64,000 nucleotides of DNA from Quercus robur (taxonomy: Eukaryota > Streptophyta > Magnoliopsida > Fagales > Fagaceae). Location of the stretch: the NCBI RefSeq assembly GCF_932294415.1, contig NC_065543.1:29407530-29471529 (forward strand), read 5' to 3'. Under the pieces are notes generated by a model. That model was not told the origin of the DNA. It made no database searches and saw nothing but the letters and a program-made list of their open reading frames with translations. The position numbers were made by a program, and so were the translations under genes. This document shows, piece after piece, positions 46,740 through 58,721 of the stretch (positions are counted from its first letter, which is position 1; the number at the start of each line of letters is the position of its first letter).

Positions 46740-46751
46740 TGGTATCAGAGC
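46740..46751 (+). promoter_or_regulatory. Primer binding site (initiator tRNA-Met)
   Basis: TGGTATCAGAGC two bases after the LTR end, the standard Copia primer site. Confidence 0.9.
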
Positions 46752-46783
46752 AGACATATTTTGATTAGGTTTTAATCTTTGCT

Positions 46784-49700
46784 ATGTTTGATCCATTGAC
46801 CCCTGTTGTCATGGTTGTAACCGGCATGAAGAGATCTCTGTTTTCAAATACATCTTATTTTTCTAATCTCTATTTACTTGAGTGTCTCAGAAAATACAAG
46901 TCTAAAAGTTATTTGAATTCACTTGTGATAACTATTGGAAAGGATCTCAGTTTGGTTAAGAAGAAACTAGACTGTCTCAAAATGAAATTGTGCAAAGGAG
47001 TTTGTCTAAGAAAAGTGAAAGTTAAAGGCTTAGCACGAAAAAGGCAGATGAGAGAAAGCACCATTCCCATTGATTTGTCATCTAAGCACGAAGTGTTTTA
47101 TGATGAAGTCTGCATTTAAAGTTATGGACACATATTTGTGGTATCTTGACAGTGGATGCTCAAGACACATAACTGGAGAACAATCTCTTTTCAAGGTTTT
47201 CGAGTCTAAAAAGGATGGGACATGCTAGTTACAAACATCTTTCTATTGTATCTAAGTATGAACCAGTTTTTGGGATACTGAAGCTTAGTAGAATAAGCAA
47301 TGTAGTGTGTGGACCATGTCAGCTTGGGAAACAGACAAAAGCTAAGCATCCGGGCCCTTTGACATCAGCTACATGTAGACCATTGGAGCTTCTACATCTG
47401 GATCTTATGTGTCCAACTAGAATCGAGTCTCTTGGTGGTAAGAGATACATCATGGTTGTGGTAGATGACTTCACTAGGTACACTTGGGTCATTCTCCTAC
47501 GATCCAAGTTTGATGCTCCTGAGCATATTGAAGCTTTATGCACAAGACTACAAAATGAAAGGAGCCTGAAAATTGATTGAATTTGAAGTAACCATGGTAA
47601 AGAATTCGAGAACTCATATATGGAGTCGTTTTGCATAAGATTAGGTATATCTCAAGAATTCTTTGCTCCTATTACTCCTCAGCAGAATGGTGTAGTAGAA
47701 AGGAAGAACAGGGTTATTCAGGAGATGGCCAGAGCCATGTTGCACAGTAAGAATGTGGCTAGAAACTTGTGGGGAGAAGCTGTTAACACTGGGTGTCATA
47801 CGATTAGTAGAGTGTACTTCAGACTTGGTACCAAGAAGACTCCATATGAGTTATGGAAAGGAAGGAAACCGAATGTGAAGTATTTCAGAATCTTTGGAAA
47901 TACTTGTTTCATTCTTAAGGATAGAGAGGATGTGGGAAAGTTTGACTCTCGGAGTGATGAAGGTATATTTCTAGGATACTCCTCTACAAGCAAGGCTTAT
48001 CGAGTATACAATAAGAGAACAATGAAGGTAATGGAGACCGTAAATGTTGTTATTGATGAGTCTTTAGATTCTGGATTTGCGAAAAATATTGAGGAATTCC
48101 CCAAAGAAATTCTCCCTTCCGAGCCTAAGAAAGTTCAAGAAATAGTTGAACAGGAACCTGCATCTCCAAGTACTCCTAGTACTCCCAGTGTTGTAGAAGA
48201 TTCTGCAGATATACCCACTTCACTAGATTCTGAATCCCATGAAGAGAAAGGACCTTCTTCCAGGATTAAATTAAATCATCTTCCAAAAGTTATTGTGGGA
48301 AATATGAATGAACTCATATTAAGGAAACGTACAGTTGATAAATGTGTTGCTAACTTTGTGTCTTATTCTTATTACTTGTCACAGGTTGAACCCACTAAAG
48401 TCGAGGAAGCTCTTTAGGATGAAAGTTGGGTTGAAGTAATGCATGATGAACTACTTTAGTTTCAGAGGAATGATGTTTGGACTTTTGTACCAAGACCGGA
48501 GGGTGAGCACATCATTGGTACAAAGTGGATATTCCGCAATAAGACTGATGAGGAGGGCAATGTGATCTGCAATAAGGCTTGGCTTGTAGCTCAAGGATAC
48601 TTACAAATGGAAGGAGTAGACTATGATGAAACATTTGCCCCAGTTGCTCGTATGGAGTCCATTAGAATTCTCCTTGCTTTAGCTTGCCACTTAATGTTCA
48701 AACTTTACCAGATGGATGTAAAAACTGCTTTCTTGAATGGGCTGCTTAAAGAAGATGTCTATGTGGCTCAACCAAGAGGGTTCATTGATCCACACTCTTC
48801 GGATCATGTATTGTACCTCAAGAAGGCACTTTATGGATTAAAGTAAGCCCCTAGAGCCTGGTATGATCGACTCACTCAATACTTGATGTCACATGGGTTC
48901 ACAAGAGGAAAGGCTGATCAGACTCTCTTCATCAAGAAGGAAGATGGCGAGTTGATAGTCGCTCAAGTCTATGTTGATGACATCATCTTTGGATTGACTA
49001 AGGATGAACTTGCTCATGGATTCTCAAAACTCATGCAGGCCGAGTTCGAGATGAGCATGATTGGAGAGCTGACTCACTTCTTTGGATTGCAGATTCGTCA
49101 ACAAGATTCAAGTATATTCCTATCTCAATCTAAATATGCCAAGAATCTTGTGAAAAAGTTTGGATTAGAATCTGCTAGTTCTGTTAGAACCCCTATGAGC
49201 CCAAATGTTAAACTCACTGTTGACTTGTTAGGCAAAAGTGTAGACTTATCTCTATATAGAAGCATGATAGGTATTCTTCTTTACCTTACTGCTAGTAGAC
49301 CTGACATTAGTTATAGTGTTGGAGTGTGTGCTAGATATCAGGCTAATCCCAAAGAGTCCCACGTGACTGCTTTAAAAAGGATCATAAAGTATGTCAAAAC
49401 CACTACTGATTTTGGTGTGTGGTACAGCAAGGACACATGTGATGTCTTAGCTGGGTACTTTGATGCTGATTGGGCTGGGAATGCTGATGATAGAAAGAAT
49501 ACATCGGAGGGTTGTTTCTATGTGGGTAATAATCTGGTTTCTTGGATGAGCAAAAAGCAGAACTCCATCTCATTATCCATTGCAGAAGCTAAGTACATTG
49601 CTGCCGGTAGCTATTGCACCCAACTCTTATGGATGCAAAAACTCCATGATTATGGTATTTGTCAAGAACATTTCACCATCTATTGTGACAATACCAGTGC

Positions 49701-49911
49701 CATTAATATCTCTAAGAATCCGATTCAACATTCTAGAACCAAACACATAGAGATCCGACATCACTTCATTAGGGAGCTTGTCGAAGATGGTACTTTCACT
49801 ATTGAGTTTATTCACACTAATGATCAGAAGGCTGACATGTTTACCAAAACTCTTGTTAGTAAACGTTTCGAATTCCTTCGTCAAAACATTGGTGTTATCT
49901 CCATGGGTTGA
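46784..49911 (+). pseudogene. SIRE Copia pol (protease, integrase, RT, RNase H), broken
   Basis: A short gag remnant (46,784-47,119) leads to a protease stretch with YLDSGCSRHITG (about 47,140). The part between protease and the pre-integrase domain is deleted near 47,213, where MGHASYKHL begins. Integrase (about 47,400-48,060) keeps D in HLDLM and E in NGVVERKN, but the middle aspartate is asparagine in SNHGKEF, next to two stops. RT (about 48,420-49,100) has QVYVDDIIFG. RNase H (about 49,450-49,911) has FDADWAG, IAEAKYIA and YCDNTSAI. Stops fall at 48,415, 48,456 and 48,844, where relatives have glutamine. It cannot make a working polyprotein. Confidence 0.88.
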
Positions 49912-51227
49912 TCTTTTCTTCTCCTCCCTTCTTCTCATGCATCTGCATCTAGTTTTATGCTTTGCTTTGTTTAACATGTTTTTGATTATTTGTTTTTTAG
50001 TTTTGTTTATTTTATTTATTTTTAATTAAAAAAAGGAAAAAATTAAAAAATCAGAAAAATACAAAAACAGTGTGTGTTATGTGTACATTGGTTCTTGTGT
50101 ACCTTGGATGGTCATTGAAATAAAATTTTCTAAACTTTGTATCTTTTGTACTTAGATGAGTATCTCTATGCACAACTAAGCAAGTGAGGTTTGTGGCTCT
50201 TTGTTTGTGATGAGTAAGATTAAGTTATCTCTTATACTTAACACTCGTATCACTCTTTTTGATGGGAAGGACTAAAAAATCCTAAAAGAAAGGCATAAAT
50301 AACCATCTCACCACTGTTGCCCGCCAATCATGAATGACATTTGTGTGCTTTGGCATAGCAAAATTGGAATGTCAATAGCTTAACATAATTGGGTATTTCT
50401 TTTCTATCTCTTATATGTCCATGCATGATTTACTTAAAAGAAAAAATATGCAAAGAAAATTCAATAGCAAAAAGATCAAAATGCTTTGAAATATGATTGC
50501 AAGCGTGTATTCTAGGAGATGTGGGAGTTATAAGATGTACCTCGAATGTGATAGTCTCCATCAAACAATTATGATTGTATATGAGTTAAAGTGATTTTTT
50601 CGTATCTCAAATCATCATAACATGTTGACACATTTACGAACTTGCGATGTTTTTCACACACAACACGAAATATTCTTTGCTACTCTTGATACATGTGCAA
50701 GTACAATGTGATTTGGCCATCACAAGGTGTTACATGTGTTAATGTATGCTCACTAAACTGTCTTGACTTGTTTTTGATATATAAAATCAGTTAGACTTGT
50801 TTAGTGTGTGTGTGTTTTTGGGATCCATGTGCTTAAAATTATTGTTAAGAGATGTTTTTGAGAGCTTAATGTGTTGATTGGATCATTGGTTGAGTTGCAT
50901 GCTTGATTGCATTCATGTCTATGTTTTTCTCTTCTCAAAAAACTATTTTTAAAAGCTTGCTCGTCACCTCCTCGACACTTGGCTGTCTGTCGAGCTTCTT
51001 AAGTTTTTTTCTTATCGTAATCTTGACAGCTCCTCGACACCTGGTGGATCAATCGACAAAGTTTTTGACCTCTCGATAGCTCCTCGACAGCTAGGTTGAT
51101 CGATCGAGCTTCTGTTCTTGATTCTGGTGGTTTCTTCCTCGACACCTACAACTGTCGACAACCATTTTCTTGACACCTCCCTTGACAGATGGCTCGACAC
51201 CTACAACTGTCGATATTTATTGGTGGT
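49912..51227 (+). other. Spacer between pol and third ORF, with CTCGACA motif cluster
   Basis: AT-rich and noncoding to about 50,950. From there to 51,215 CTCGACA, CTCGACACCT and CTGTCGA recur more than ten times, some in inverted pairs (CTCGACACCTACAACTGTCG twice). The same motif clusters in the LTRs of this element. Confidence 0.6.
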
Positions 51228-51770
51228 CTATATATTGTACCTCGTGCGATCTGCAGCTCATTTCTCTCGATCTCTCTCTCGATACCTCTGTCTTCTCATC
51301 TCCCAAACACACTCATCTCACTTCAAATCTTTTCTTCAAGGTTTCTTCAAGATTTTTCAAGAATTTCTTCACTTGGTAAGCTTCTAATCTCTTCTATTTC
51401 ATGCATTTCATCCTTTGAAACTTAGGTTTTGGAGTTTTTGAAAATTTTTGGTATTTTTCAAAATTGATGAGTTTTTGTTGAAATTTTGGGATAGGTTTTA
51501 AAGATTTTATCCTAAAAACTTCATGCATTGCATTTCATGTGCATTATAACTATATTTTCATGCATTTAGTTATGTGTTATACATGTTAATATGTTGTGTG
51601 CTAGTAGGATTGGATTGGGCTGAGCCCATGATGAAATTTCTTTTGCATGTCACATGTTCATGCATTTCCCATGCATATGTACTCCATTTCAATATATTTG
51701 ATATATGCGAACAGTTTAGAGCTTTTCTGATTGTCTCTCTCTCTCTCTTCTGTTTACATTAGTAGTGTCT
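51228..51770 (+). promoter_or_regulatory. Probable internal promoter and intron-bearing leader of the third ORF
   Basis: CTATATATTG (51,228-51,237) could be a TATA box. About 30 bases on begins a CT-rich leader (CTCGATCTCTCTCTCGATACC). A donor-like CACTTGGTAAGC lies at about 51,371-51,382, and an acceptor-like CTGTTTACATTAG ends at 51,762, nine bases before the ATG at 51,771. This is the layout of a plant promoter with a 5' leader intron. Inferred from motifs only. Confidence 0.5.
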
Positions 51771-52962
51771 ATGGCATTGAAATGTAAGTCTACTCCGTCC
51801 TGGAACCCTTTTCATTCTGGGGCATCTACTTCTTTTGATCCTACTCCTCTTTCTGTTTGGTTCCGTGATGAGGATGCCCACAAGGCTTTTTTGGAGAACT
51901 TTTCCCGTCGAGGCATTCATTCTGAACGCCAAGTCATTCTGGCGGACTTCGCCAACACCAACCTTCCCGATGTCATTCACACTCGGGGATGGGAGTCATT
52001 GTGTGACATCTTGGTCACCTGTCCATTCGTGCTCATTCAAGAGTTCTACTCCAACATGCATGGTATTGATCGCTCTGTACCTTAGTTTTTCACTTGTGTT
52101 CGAGGTCGGAGTATTCCTGTCACACTACAGCTTGTTGCGGATGTGCTTAGGGTTCCTAGGGTAGACTTTCTAGACTATCCTACTTGTGAGCGTCTTAAGA
52201 CTATGTCTAAAGATGAGCTCAAGTAAGCTTTTTGTGAGCACCCTTCTGAGTGGGGTGAGCGCCAGTTCACTTACTGTTCGGGCTTTGCAAGAGGCCTATG
52301 GTTTTTGAACATGGTTATGACCTTTGTACTCTATCTTCTTTCTCACTATAACTCTATTATAGAGCATTGTGCTCAATTTTTGTTATCCTTCCTAGAGCAT
52401 CTTACTATAGACTTCCCTTCTCACTTCATTCTGTCTATCATAGATGTTCATCAAGACTCGGCGTCCTGTGATAAGCTTATTTTTCCTTCTGCTATCATGA
52501 GGATTCTACACCATTCCTCCGTCCCCTTTCCTTTGTCCGACCCTTTCATATACATGTGTGCCATAGACTTTGCTACCGTAAAACGTAGTGAGGCTAGGTT
52601 GTGACAGGATTCAATAGATCCTCCCTCTCGTTCGACTCCATCACGATCGGCTCCATCCACATCTACTCCCTCCTCTTTTATGGGTGATGTGTCACTTGGA
52701 GACATTATGGCGCAGCTGCAGCACATGGATGCTCACCTTGATACACTCTCTACTGAGTTGTATCAGGTGAACGTTCGTGTCTGCCGTATTGCTAAACGGT
52801 AGGCGATCATGGGTGGCTTTGCTCCCTGAGGCTTCTCTTTCACCACCTCCTGTGGCTTCTGAGTCAGAGTCTGATGAGGATGATGATGATAATGGTGATG
52901 ACGATGATGCTTCAGATGATAATGATGGAAATGCTTGCTCTATCGATGAGATGTCTACTTGA
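51771..52962 (+). pseudogene. Third ORF of the SIRE Copia element (putative plant transposon protein domain)
   Basis: Begins MALKCKSTPSWNPFHSGAST; key stretches are VWFRDEDAHKAFLENFSRRG, DVIHTRGWESLCD and HYNSIIEHCAQFLLSFLEHL. It resembles the 'putative plant transposon protein' domain (Transposase_32) common in proteins annotated from plant retroelements. A ser/pro/thr-rich linker and a heptad-like stretch (MAQLQHMDAHLDTLSTELYQ) follow, then an acidic tail from GAT repeats (DEDDDDNGDDDDASDD). Stops at 52,083 and near 52,224, 52,601 and 52,799 break it. In SIRE-type elements this position is sometimes called envelope-like, but I see no signal peptide or convincing transmembrane pair. Confidence 0.65.
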
Positions 52963-53522
52963 CACTGTACCCTTTGTCACTCGTGACAAAAAGGAGGAGG
53001 AGTAGTTTTGGGTATATGAGAGTAGTCATACTTAGAGGGAGAGTTAGTATAGGACATTTTTGTTAGGGGAAGTGTTGAGTGCTGAGGGATGTAGTGAGGA
53101 TATTATGTATCTTTTCTTTCTTTTATAGATACATTATTCTTGTACATTGGGTCTTGTGACCATTTATGACATACATTGTACTTATTCTTCTTTATATGTG
53201 GATGTATGTTTTTCTTTCACCTACCTCTACATGTGTTGTTTCTTTACTCTCTTTATACACATGCTTCTTCTAACTTGTATGCAATCTATTATTTCCGTTT
53301 CACACAATGATGCCTTGATGAGTTTTATTTAAAGTGTTTCAGAAATACAGGTTGTCAAAGTCTACTTGCCATAAACTCTCTTCTTGCAAAATTTTTCAAG
53401 AGTTTGAGTTAGGATAGATTTTATTGTATTAAACAAGTGAATATGAGTTAAGTGATTTATGACTTCTCTCATATATTCATTTGTTTGTTGTGGTTTTGTC
53501 ACGGATTGCCAAAGGGGGAGAT

Positions 53523-54587
53523 TATTAAGATATATGTGTTTCATATGTTAAGAACATATGTCATGATTTTATGTAATTGGCTAATACTTTGACAAAATGC
53601 ACTTTACTTGTATTTGGGTAGAATTAGGATGTGTTTAAATACTATAAGAAACTATGTTTCAAGATCAAGTATTGAAGCCATCAAGTCCATCCAAGAAAAC
53701 AAGCTAAAAGTGCAAAATCATTAAAACTCGACAACTAGCTAGACAGCTAGCTTGACAACTAGCTCGACAGCTAGCATGTGTCGAGGTTTAAGAAGCTGTT
53801 TCTGCCTGTGTGCTGGACAGCTTGCTCGATAGATTCTCGACACCTTCTATTTGTTGAGGTTTACGAAAACAGCATTCTGACATGTTTTTCTTGGGATCTG
53901 TGAATATGTCTTTGGGCCTTCTTTTCTCCTAACCCTAGACATATAAAAGGATTATTTTAAGGGTCGTCAAAGTGTTCACAAGTTGCACAAGTATTGAGCA
54001 AACTTTGTTCAAGCAAATTGTGACCGGAGATGAAGTTCTTGCCCTAGTTCATCTCTTTCTCTTGAAGAAGATTGTTGTGTATGTGCACCGTAGGGTTTTA
54101 TGACCAAGCATCTTCTTGATCTTCATCGTATGGATGAACTGAAGAACTTTCCAGCTAACATCCTTTCTAGTTGGTGATTAAAGTCGCGTACTGGGATTTG
54201 CGCAAATTGGTTAGTCACGTACTTGGGAGCCGTGCATCAAAAGGAGAAATTGTCACTACAGAACAAGTCCAATTGGGTATTGGGGTAAGGGTTCAACTGT
54301 AGGTTGGTAAGGTACTTGAGATTCCTTTACTTGTAACTGCTTGTTGTGATAATAGTGGATTTCGGGAGTGGTGACCTTAAAATCACCTGGTGGAGTTTTC
54401 GCCCTGTTGGTTTTCCCCATTCATAAACAAATCACCGTGTTAATTTATTTTCTGCTGCACTTAGTTTAATTGGTGATTTGTTTGTGGTACCACGCGCTTT
54501 GCATGTTAATTTGATTAATTAATAACTTGGCTAATTAATCAATTAATTTAATCACAAGGGGTCAATACATTCATTTGTGGCCTATCA
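53523..54587 (+). repeat. Right LTR of the SIRE Copia element
   Basis: Collinear with 45,697-46,737, beginning TATTAAGATATATG (the usual TG is TA here). Carries an extra CTCGACAACTAGC unit at about 53,727-53,780. Confidence 0.85.
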
Positions 54588-57500
54588 AAATCAAAGACGA
54601 AGGAGCTCTGACGTTTCCTGGTAAGCTGAAGGGAGATCCCAATAAGAGGTCAAGGAATAAGTACTGCCGCTTCCACCGTGACCACGGACACGACATAGCC
54701 GACTACTACGATATGAAATAGCAGATAGAGGCTCTTATAAGACAGCGGAGGCTACAGAGGTTCGTTAGCCAGGAAAGAGCTGATCCACCCCAGAAGCAGG
54801 CCCCACGATGGGAGAACGAGCACCCTAGACCACCCATAGGAGATATAAGAATGATCGTAGGACGCACAACCACTACCGGGTCTTCCAAAAAAGCCCATAA
54901 GACCTACCTCAGAATGGTCCAGAACGTCCAACTTACAGGCTCTGTACCTAAGATGGTGCGGATCGATAACCCCGTCATCAAATTCTCAGAAGAAGATGCT
55001 CGAAGACTTCACCACCCGCATGACGACGCACTTGTAGCCAGCCTACAAGTAGGGGATTACAACATGCACTTGGTTCTGGTCGACAATGACAGCTCGGCAG
55101 ACATCTTGTACTACTCGGCATTCCAGTAGATGAGGATTGACTAAGAACAACTGGTCTCGATAAATGCTCCTCTCGTTGGTTTTGGAGGAACAAGAATGTT
55201 CCCCCTAGCACCATCACATTGTCAGTAACGGTAGGTGACTACCCCCAGCAGATCACTAAGGACGTAATATTCCTTGTGGTCGATTGTTCGTCGGCTTACA
55301 ATGCCATTCTCGGACGGCCTACTCTTAACTCATGAAAGGCTATAACTTCAACCTACCATTTAATGATCAAATTCCCAATAGATTATGGAGTAGGAGAGCT
55401 GTGGGGCAATCATGAGGTAGCGCGCGAGTGCTACATTGCCATGCTCGAGATTTATAATCACCAACAGACCATATGCGTAGAAGAACAAAGGGCAATAGTA
55501 GAGCCGGTTGAAGAACTAGAAGAAGTAACCTTTGATGAGTCAAGGCCTGAATGGACGACTAGAATGGGCACGCTGTCTAGCCAGATGGTACGACAAGTGC
55601 TCACAACGTTCCTACTAGGAAACCAAGATGTATTCGCCTGGAGTCATGAGGACATGCCATGGATTGACCCTACGATCATAGTTCACAGGTTGAATGTATC
55701 GCCCTCATCACCTCCCATCCGACAGAAAAAGCGAGTGTTCGCTCAGGAAAGAGACAGAGCTATAGCTGAGGAAGTTCAAAAGTTGCTGGATGCGGATTTC
55801 ATTCGGGAAGTATACTACCTCGACTGGTTGGCAAATGTGGTTATGGTCAAGAAGACCAATGGAAAATGGAGGATGTGTGTTAATATCATGGATCTCAACA
55901 AAGCTTGCCCCAAGGACAGTTACCCACTCCCACAGATTGATACATTGGTAGATTCGACCGCGAGACACTAACTTCTCAGCTTTATGGATGCTTTTTCGGG
56001 CTACAACCAGATCAAAATGGAGGAAGCTGACCAAGAAAAAAATTCCTTTGTTACAAGCCAGGGACTTTTCTGCTACAAGGTAATGCCATTCAGACTTAAA
56101 AGTGCAGGGGCGATGTACCAGAGATTAATGAACAAGATGTTTGCACACCAAATCGGGAGGAATGTGCAAGTTTATGTAGACGACATGCTGGTGAAAAGCG
56201 TACGAGAAGACAATCACTTGAGCGATCTCCAAGAGACTTTTGACACACTCCGAATGTACAACATGAAGTTAAATCAGAGTAAGTGTGCGTTTGGGGTTAC
56301 TGTAGTGAAGTTCTTGGGATTCATGTTGTCCCAAAAAGGTATAGAGATTAACCCAGAGAAAGTACAGGCTATAATGGCTAGCCCTACCAAAGACGGTTAA
56401 GGAAGTGCAAAGCTTGAATGGCAAAATAGCAGCACTAAATAGGTTCATCTCAAGGGCGATGGACAAAAGCCTTCCCTTCTTCCGCACATTGAAGAGGTCG
56501 TTTGAGTGGACGGACGAATGCCAGCAGGTGTTTGAAAACTTAAAAGTATATCTTTCATCTCCCCCATTGCAGCTTATCCAGGCCAGGAGAAGAGCTCTAC
56601 CTATACTTAGCCGTTTCGCAAACCGCTGTTAGCACAACTTTGGTAAGAGAGGAAGATGGATCTCAGAGACCCGTCTACTTTACAAGCCAAACGTTTCGAG
56701 CAGCAGAAGAGAGGTACCCCCAGATGGAGAAGTTGGCCTTCGCATTGGTAACTGTAGCACGAAAACTCAAGCCGTACTTCCAAGCACATACCATCATTGT
56801 CTTGATGAATAAGCCCCTGAGAAAAGCCATGAGTAGCCTCGAGGCTGCAGGATGGATGGCTTTATGGGCAGTGGAGCTGAGTGAATTCGATATCCAGTAT
56901 CGTCTGTGAACAGTTATAAAAGGGCAAGTTGTGGTTGACTTCATCGCTGAATTCACTCTCATGGACGGCAAGGGGGCAGAGGAGATTCCACAGTGGAATA
57001 TTTACATGGATGGATCTTCCAATAGGCAACTAGGAGGGGTTGGCGTAGTACTCATCTCCCTGGAGGAAGATAGGATCGAGTGCATGATTTGACTCGAATT
57101 TCATACGACCAACAATGAGGCAGAGTACAAGCCTTGATCGCAGGACTAGACCTCGCAAGAGCTGCAAGGGTTGAAAATATGATTATACACTGCGACTCTC
57201 AAGTCATAACTAGTCAGGTCAATGGTAGCTACGAATGCAAGAGTGAAAGAATGAAGAAATACCTCGATGAGGTGAAGGGTTAAATTGGCAGTCTCCAAAT
57301 CAAGTTCGTTCGAATCCCAAGGGAGGAGAACGAATGCGTCGATCGACTTACTAAGGCTGCCTCAACAAAACTAAGGCTGCCTCAACAGAACACATGCTTG
57401 TCCCCGATTGGGTATTATCCTTCGTCCAAACTTCATCGCTCATAGATAACGGAACGAATGTGTAGGAGGTAGAATCTGAAAGCAATTGGACCACACCACT

Positions 57501-58721
57501 AATCTCCTACCTAAAGAATGGAATGCTACTGGATGGGAAGGATGCCGCAAGGAAGTTGAAGGTCCAAGCCTCATGATTTGTTCTTATGAAGGATGTTTTG
57601 TACAAGAGAGGTTTTTCCGCCCTTATCTGAGATGCTTAGACCCCGAAGAAGCGGAGTACGTCATGAGAGAAGTTCACAAAGGGATTTGCGGAAACCACTC
57701 AAGGGTAAGATCCCTAGTACATAAGCTGATCAGAGCAGGATGCTACTGGCCCACCATGCAGAAGGACGCACAAGTTTATGTTAAAACCTGCGACAAATGT
57801 TAGAGGTTCAGCAACGCCATCAGACAACCATCCGAGGAACTCACCCCTATGACAGCCCCATGGTCGTTCGCTCAATAGGGATTAGATATCATGGGTCCCT
57901 TTCTGACAGCAGTCAGGTAGATAAAGTTCCTAGTAGTTGGCATCGACTACTTCACTAAGTGGGTGGAAGTAGAAGCCCTAGCCATTATCACGAAGAAGGG
58001 CATTCAGAGTTTTGTGTGGAGGAACATCATCTGCAGGTACGGGATACCCAGAGTGCTCGTCCCTGACAACGGAAAGCAGTTCGACAATAGTGCATTTAGG
58101 GATTTCTGTTCGGAGTTAGGAATCAAGAACCATTATTCATCACCTGCCCACCCACAGGCCAATGGACAGGTTGAGGTTACGAACCAATCCTTACTCAAGA
58201 TCATCAAGAATCGGCTCGAGGGGGCAAAGGGCATTTGGCCGGAGGAACTTCTGAGCATTTTGTGGGCATTCTAGACAACAGCAAGAACACCTACTGGGGA
58301 GACACCGTTTCAACTAGCGTAAGGGAGTGAAGCAATCATCCCAGCCGAAGTTGGACTCATAAGCCATAGGGTGGACCACCATGATGAACGAAGGAATGAC
58401 GAAGCTATGCGCCTCCAACTGGACTTACTAGACGAGGTCAAGACTACAACTAAACAAAGACTGGCGTGTTATCAAGACCTCATGGCCAAGCACTACAATT
58501 CCAGAGTTAGGCACAGGGACTTCCAAGTCGGAGATCTCGTCTTGAGAAAGGTAATGGGCGCCGCCTAAGATCCTACTCAAGGAAAGCTCGGCCCCAAATG
58601 GGAAGGACCTTACAGAATCATGTCATGGCAAAGGAAAGACACCTACCACCTTGAGACACTTGACGGGCAAAAGCTACACCACCCATGGAACACCGAGCAC
58701 CTGAGGAAGTACTACCAGTAG
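54588..58721 (+). pseudogene. Large Gypsy element: gag end, protease, RT, RNase H, integrase
   Basis: After the Copia insertion gag resumes with the knuckle-like YCRFHRDHGHDIADYYDMK (about 54,661-54,718). Protease is near 55,060-55,330 (LVDNDSSADILY, ILGRPTLNS). RT spans about 55,600-56,400 (WRMCVNIMDLNKACPKDSYP, VYVDDMLVKS at about 56,170), then RNase H to 56,910. The second RNase H spans about 56,995-57,400 (YMDGSSN, NNEAEYK). Integrase has HHCC (HKGICGNHS, CDKC) and D-D-E in LDIMGPF, PDNGKQF and NGQVEVTN, ending near LRKYYQ at 58,721. More than ten stops and several shifts break it. Tat lineage, like the young Gypsy element, but a different family. Confidence 0.85.

Larger units (their letters stand above)
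45697..54587 (+). mobile_element. SIRE/Maximus-type Copia element nested in the Gypsy gag
   Basis: LTRs 45,697-46,737 and 53,523-54,587 (about 1.04-1.07 kb) end GTGGCCTATCA or ATGGCCTATCA. Flanks are AGATC on the left (45,692-45,696) and AAATC on the right (54,588-54,592). Primer site TGGTATCAGAGC at 46,740, polypurine AAAGGGGGAGATTAT before the right LTR. Pol order is protease, integrase, RT, RNase H (Copia). A third ORF lies downstream of pol, as in SIRE-type elements. Gag is almost entirely deleted. Confidence 0.88.

Noticed and set aside
51771..52962. Retroviral-type envelope gene
   Set aside because: Position fits the 'envelope-like' label used for SIRE elements, but no signal peptide, cleavage site or clear membrane anchor is visible; described as a third ORF instead.
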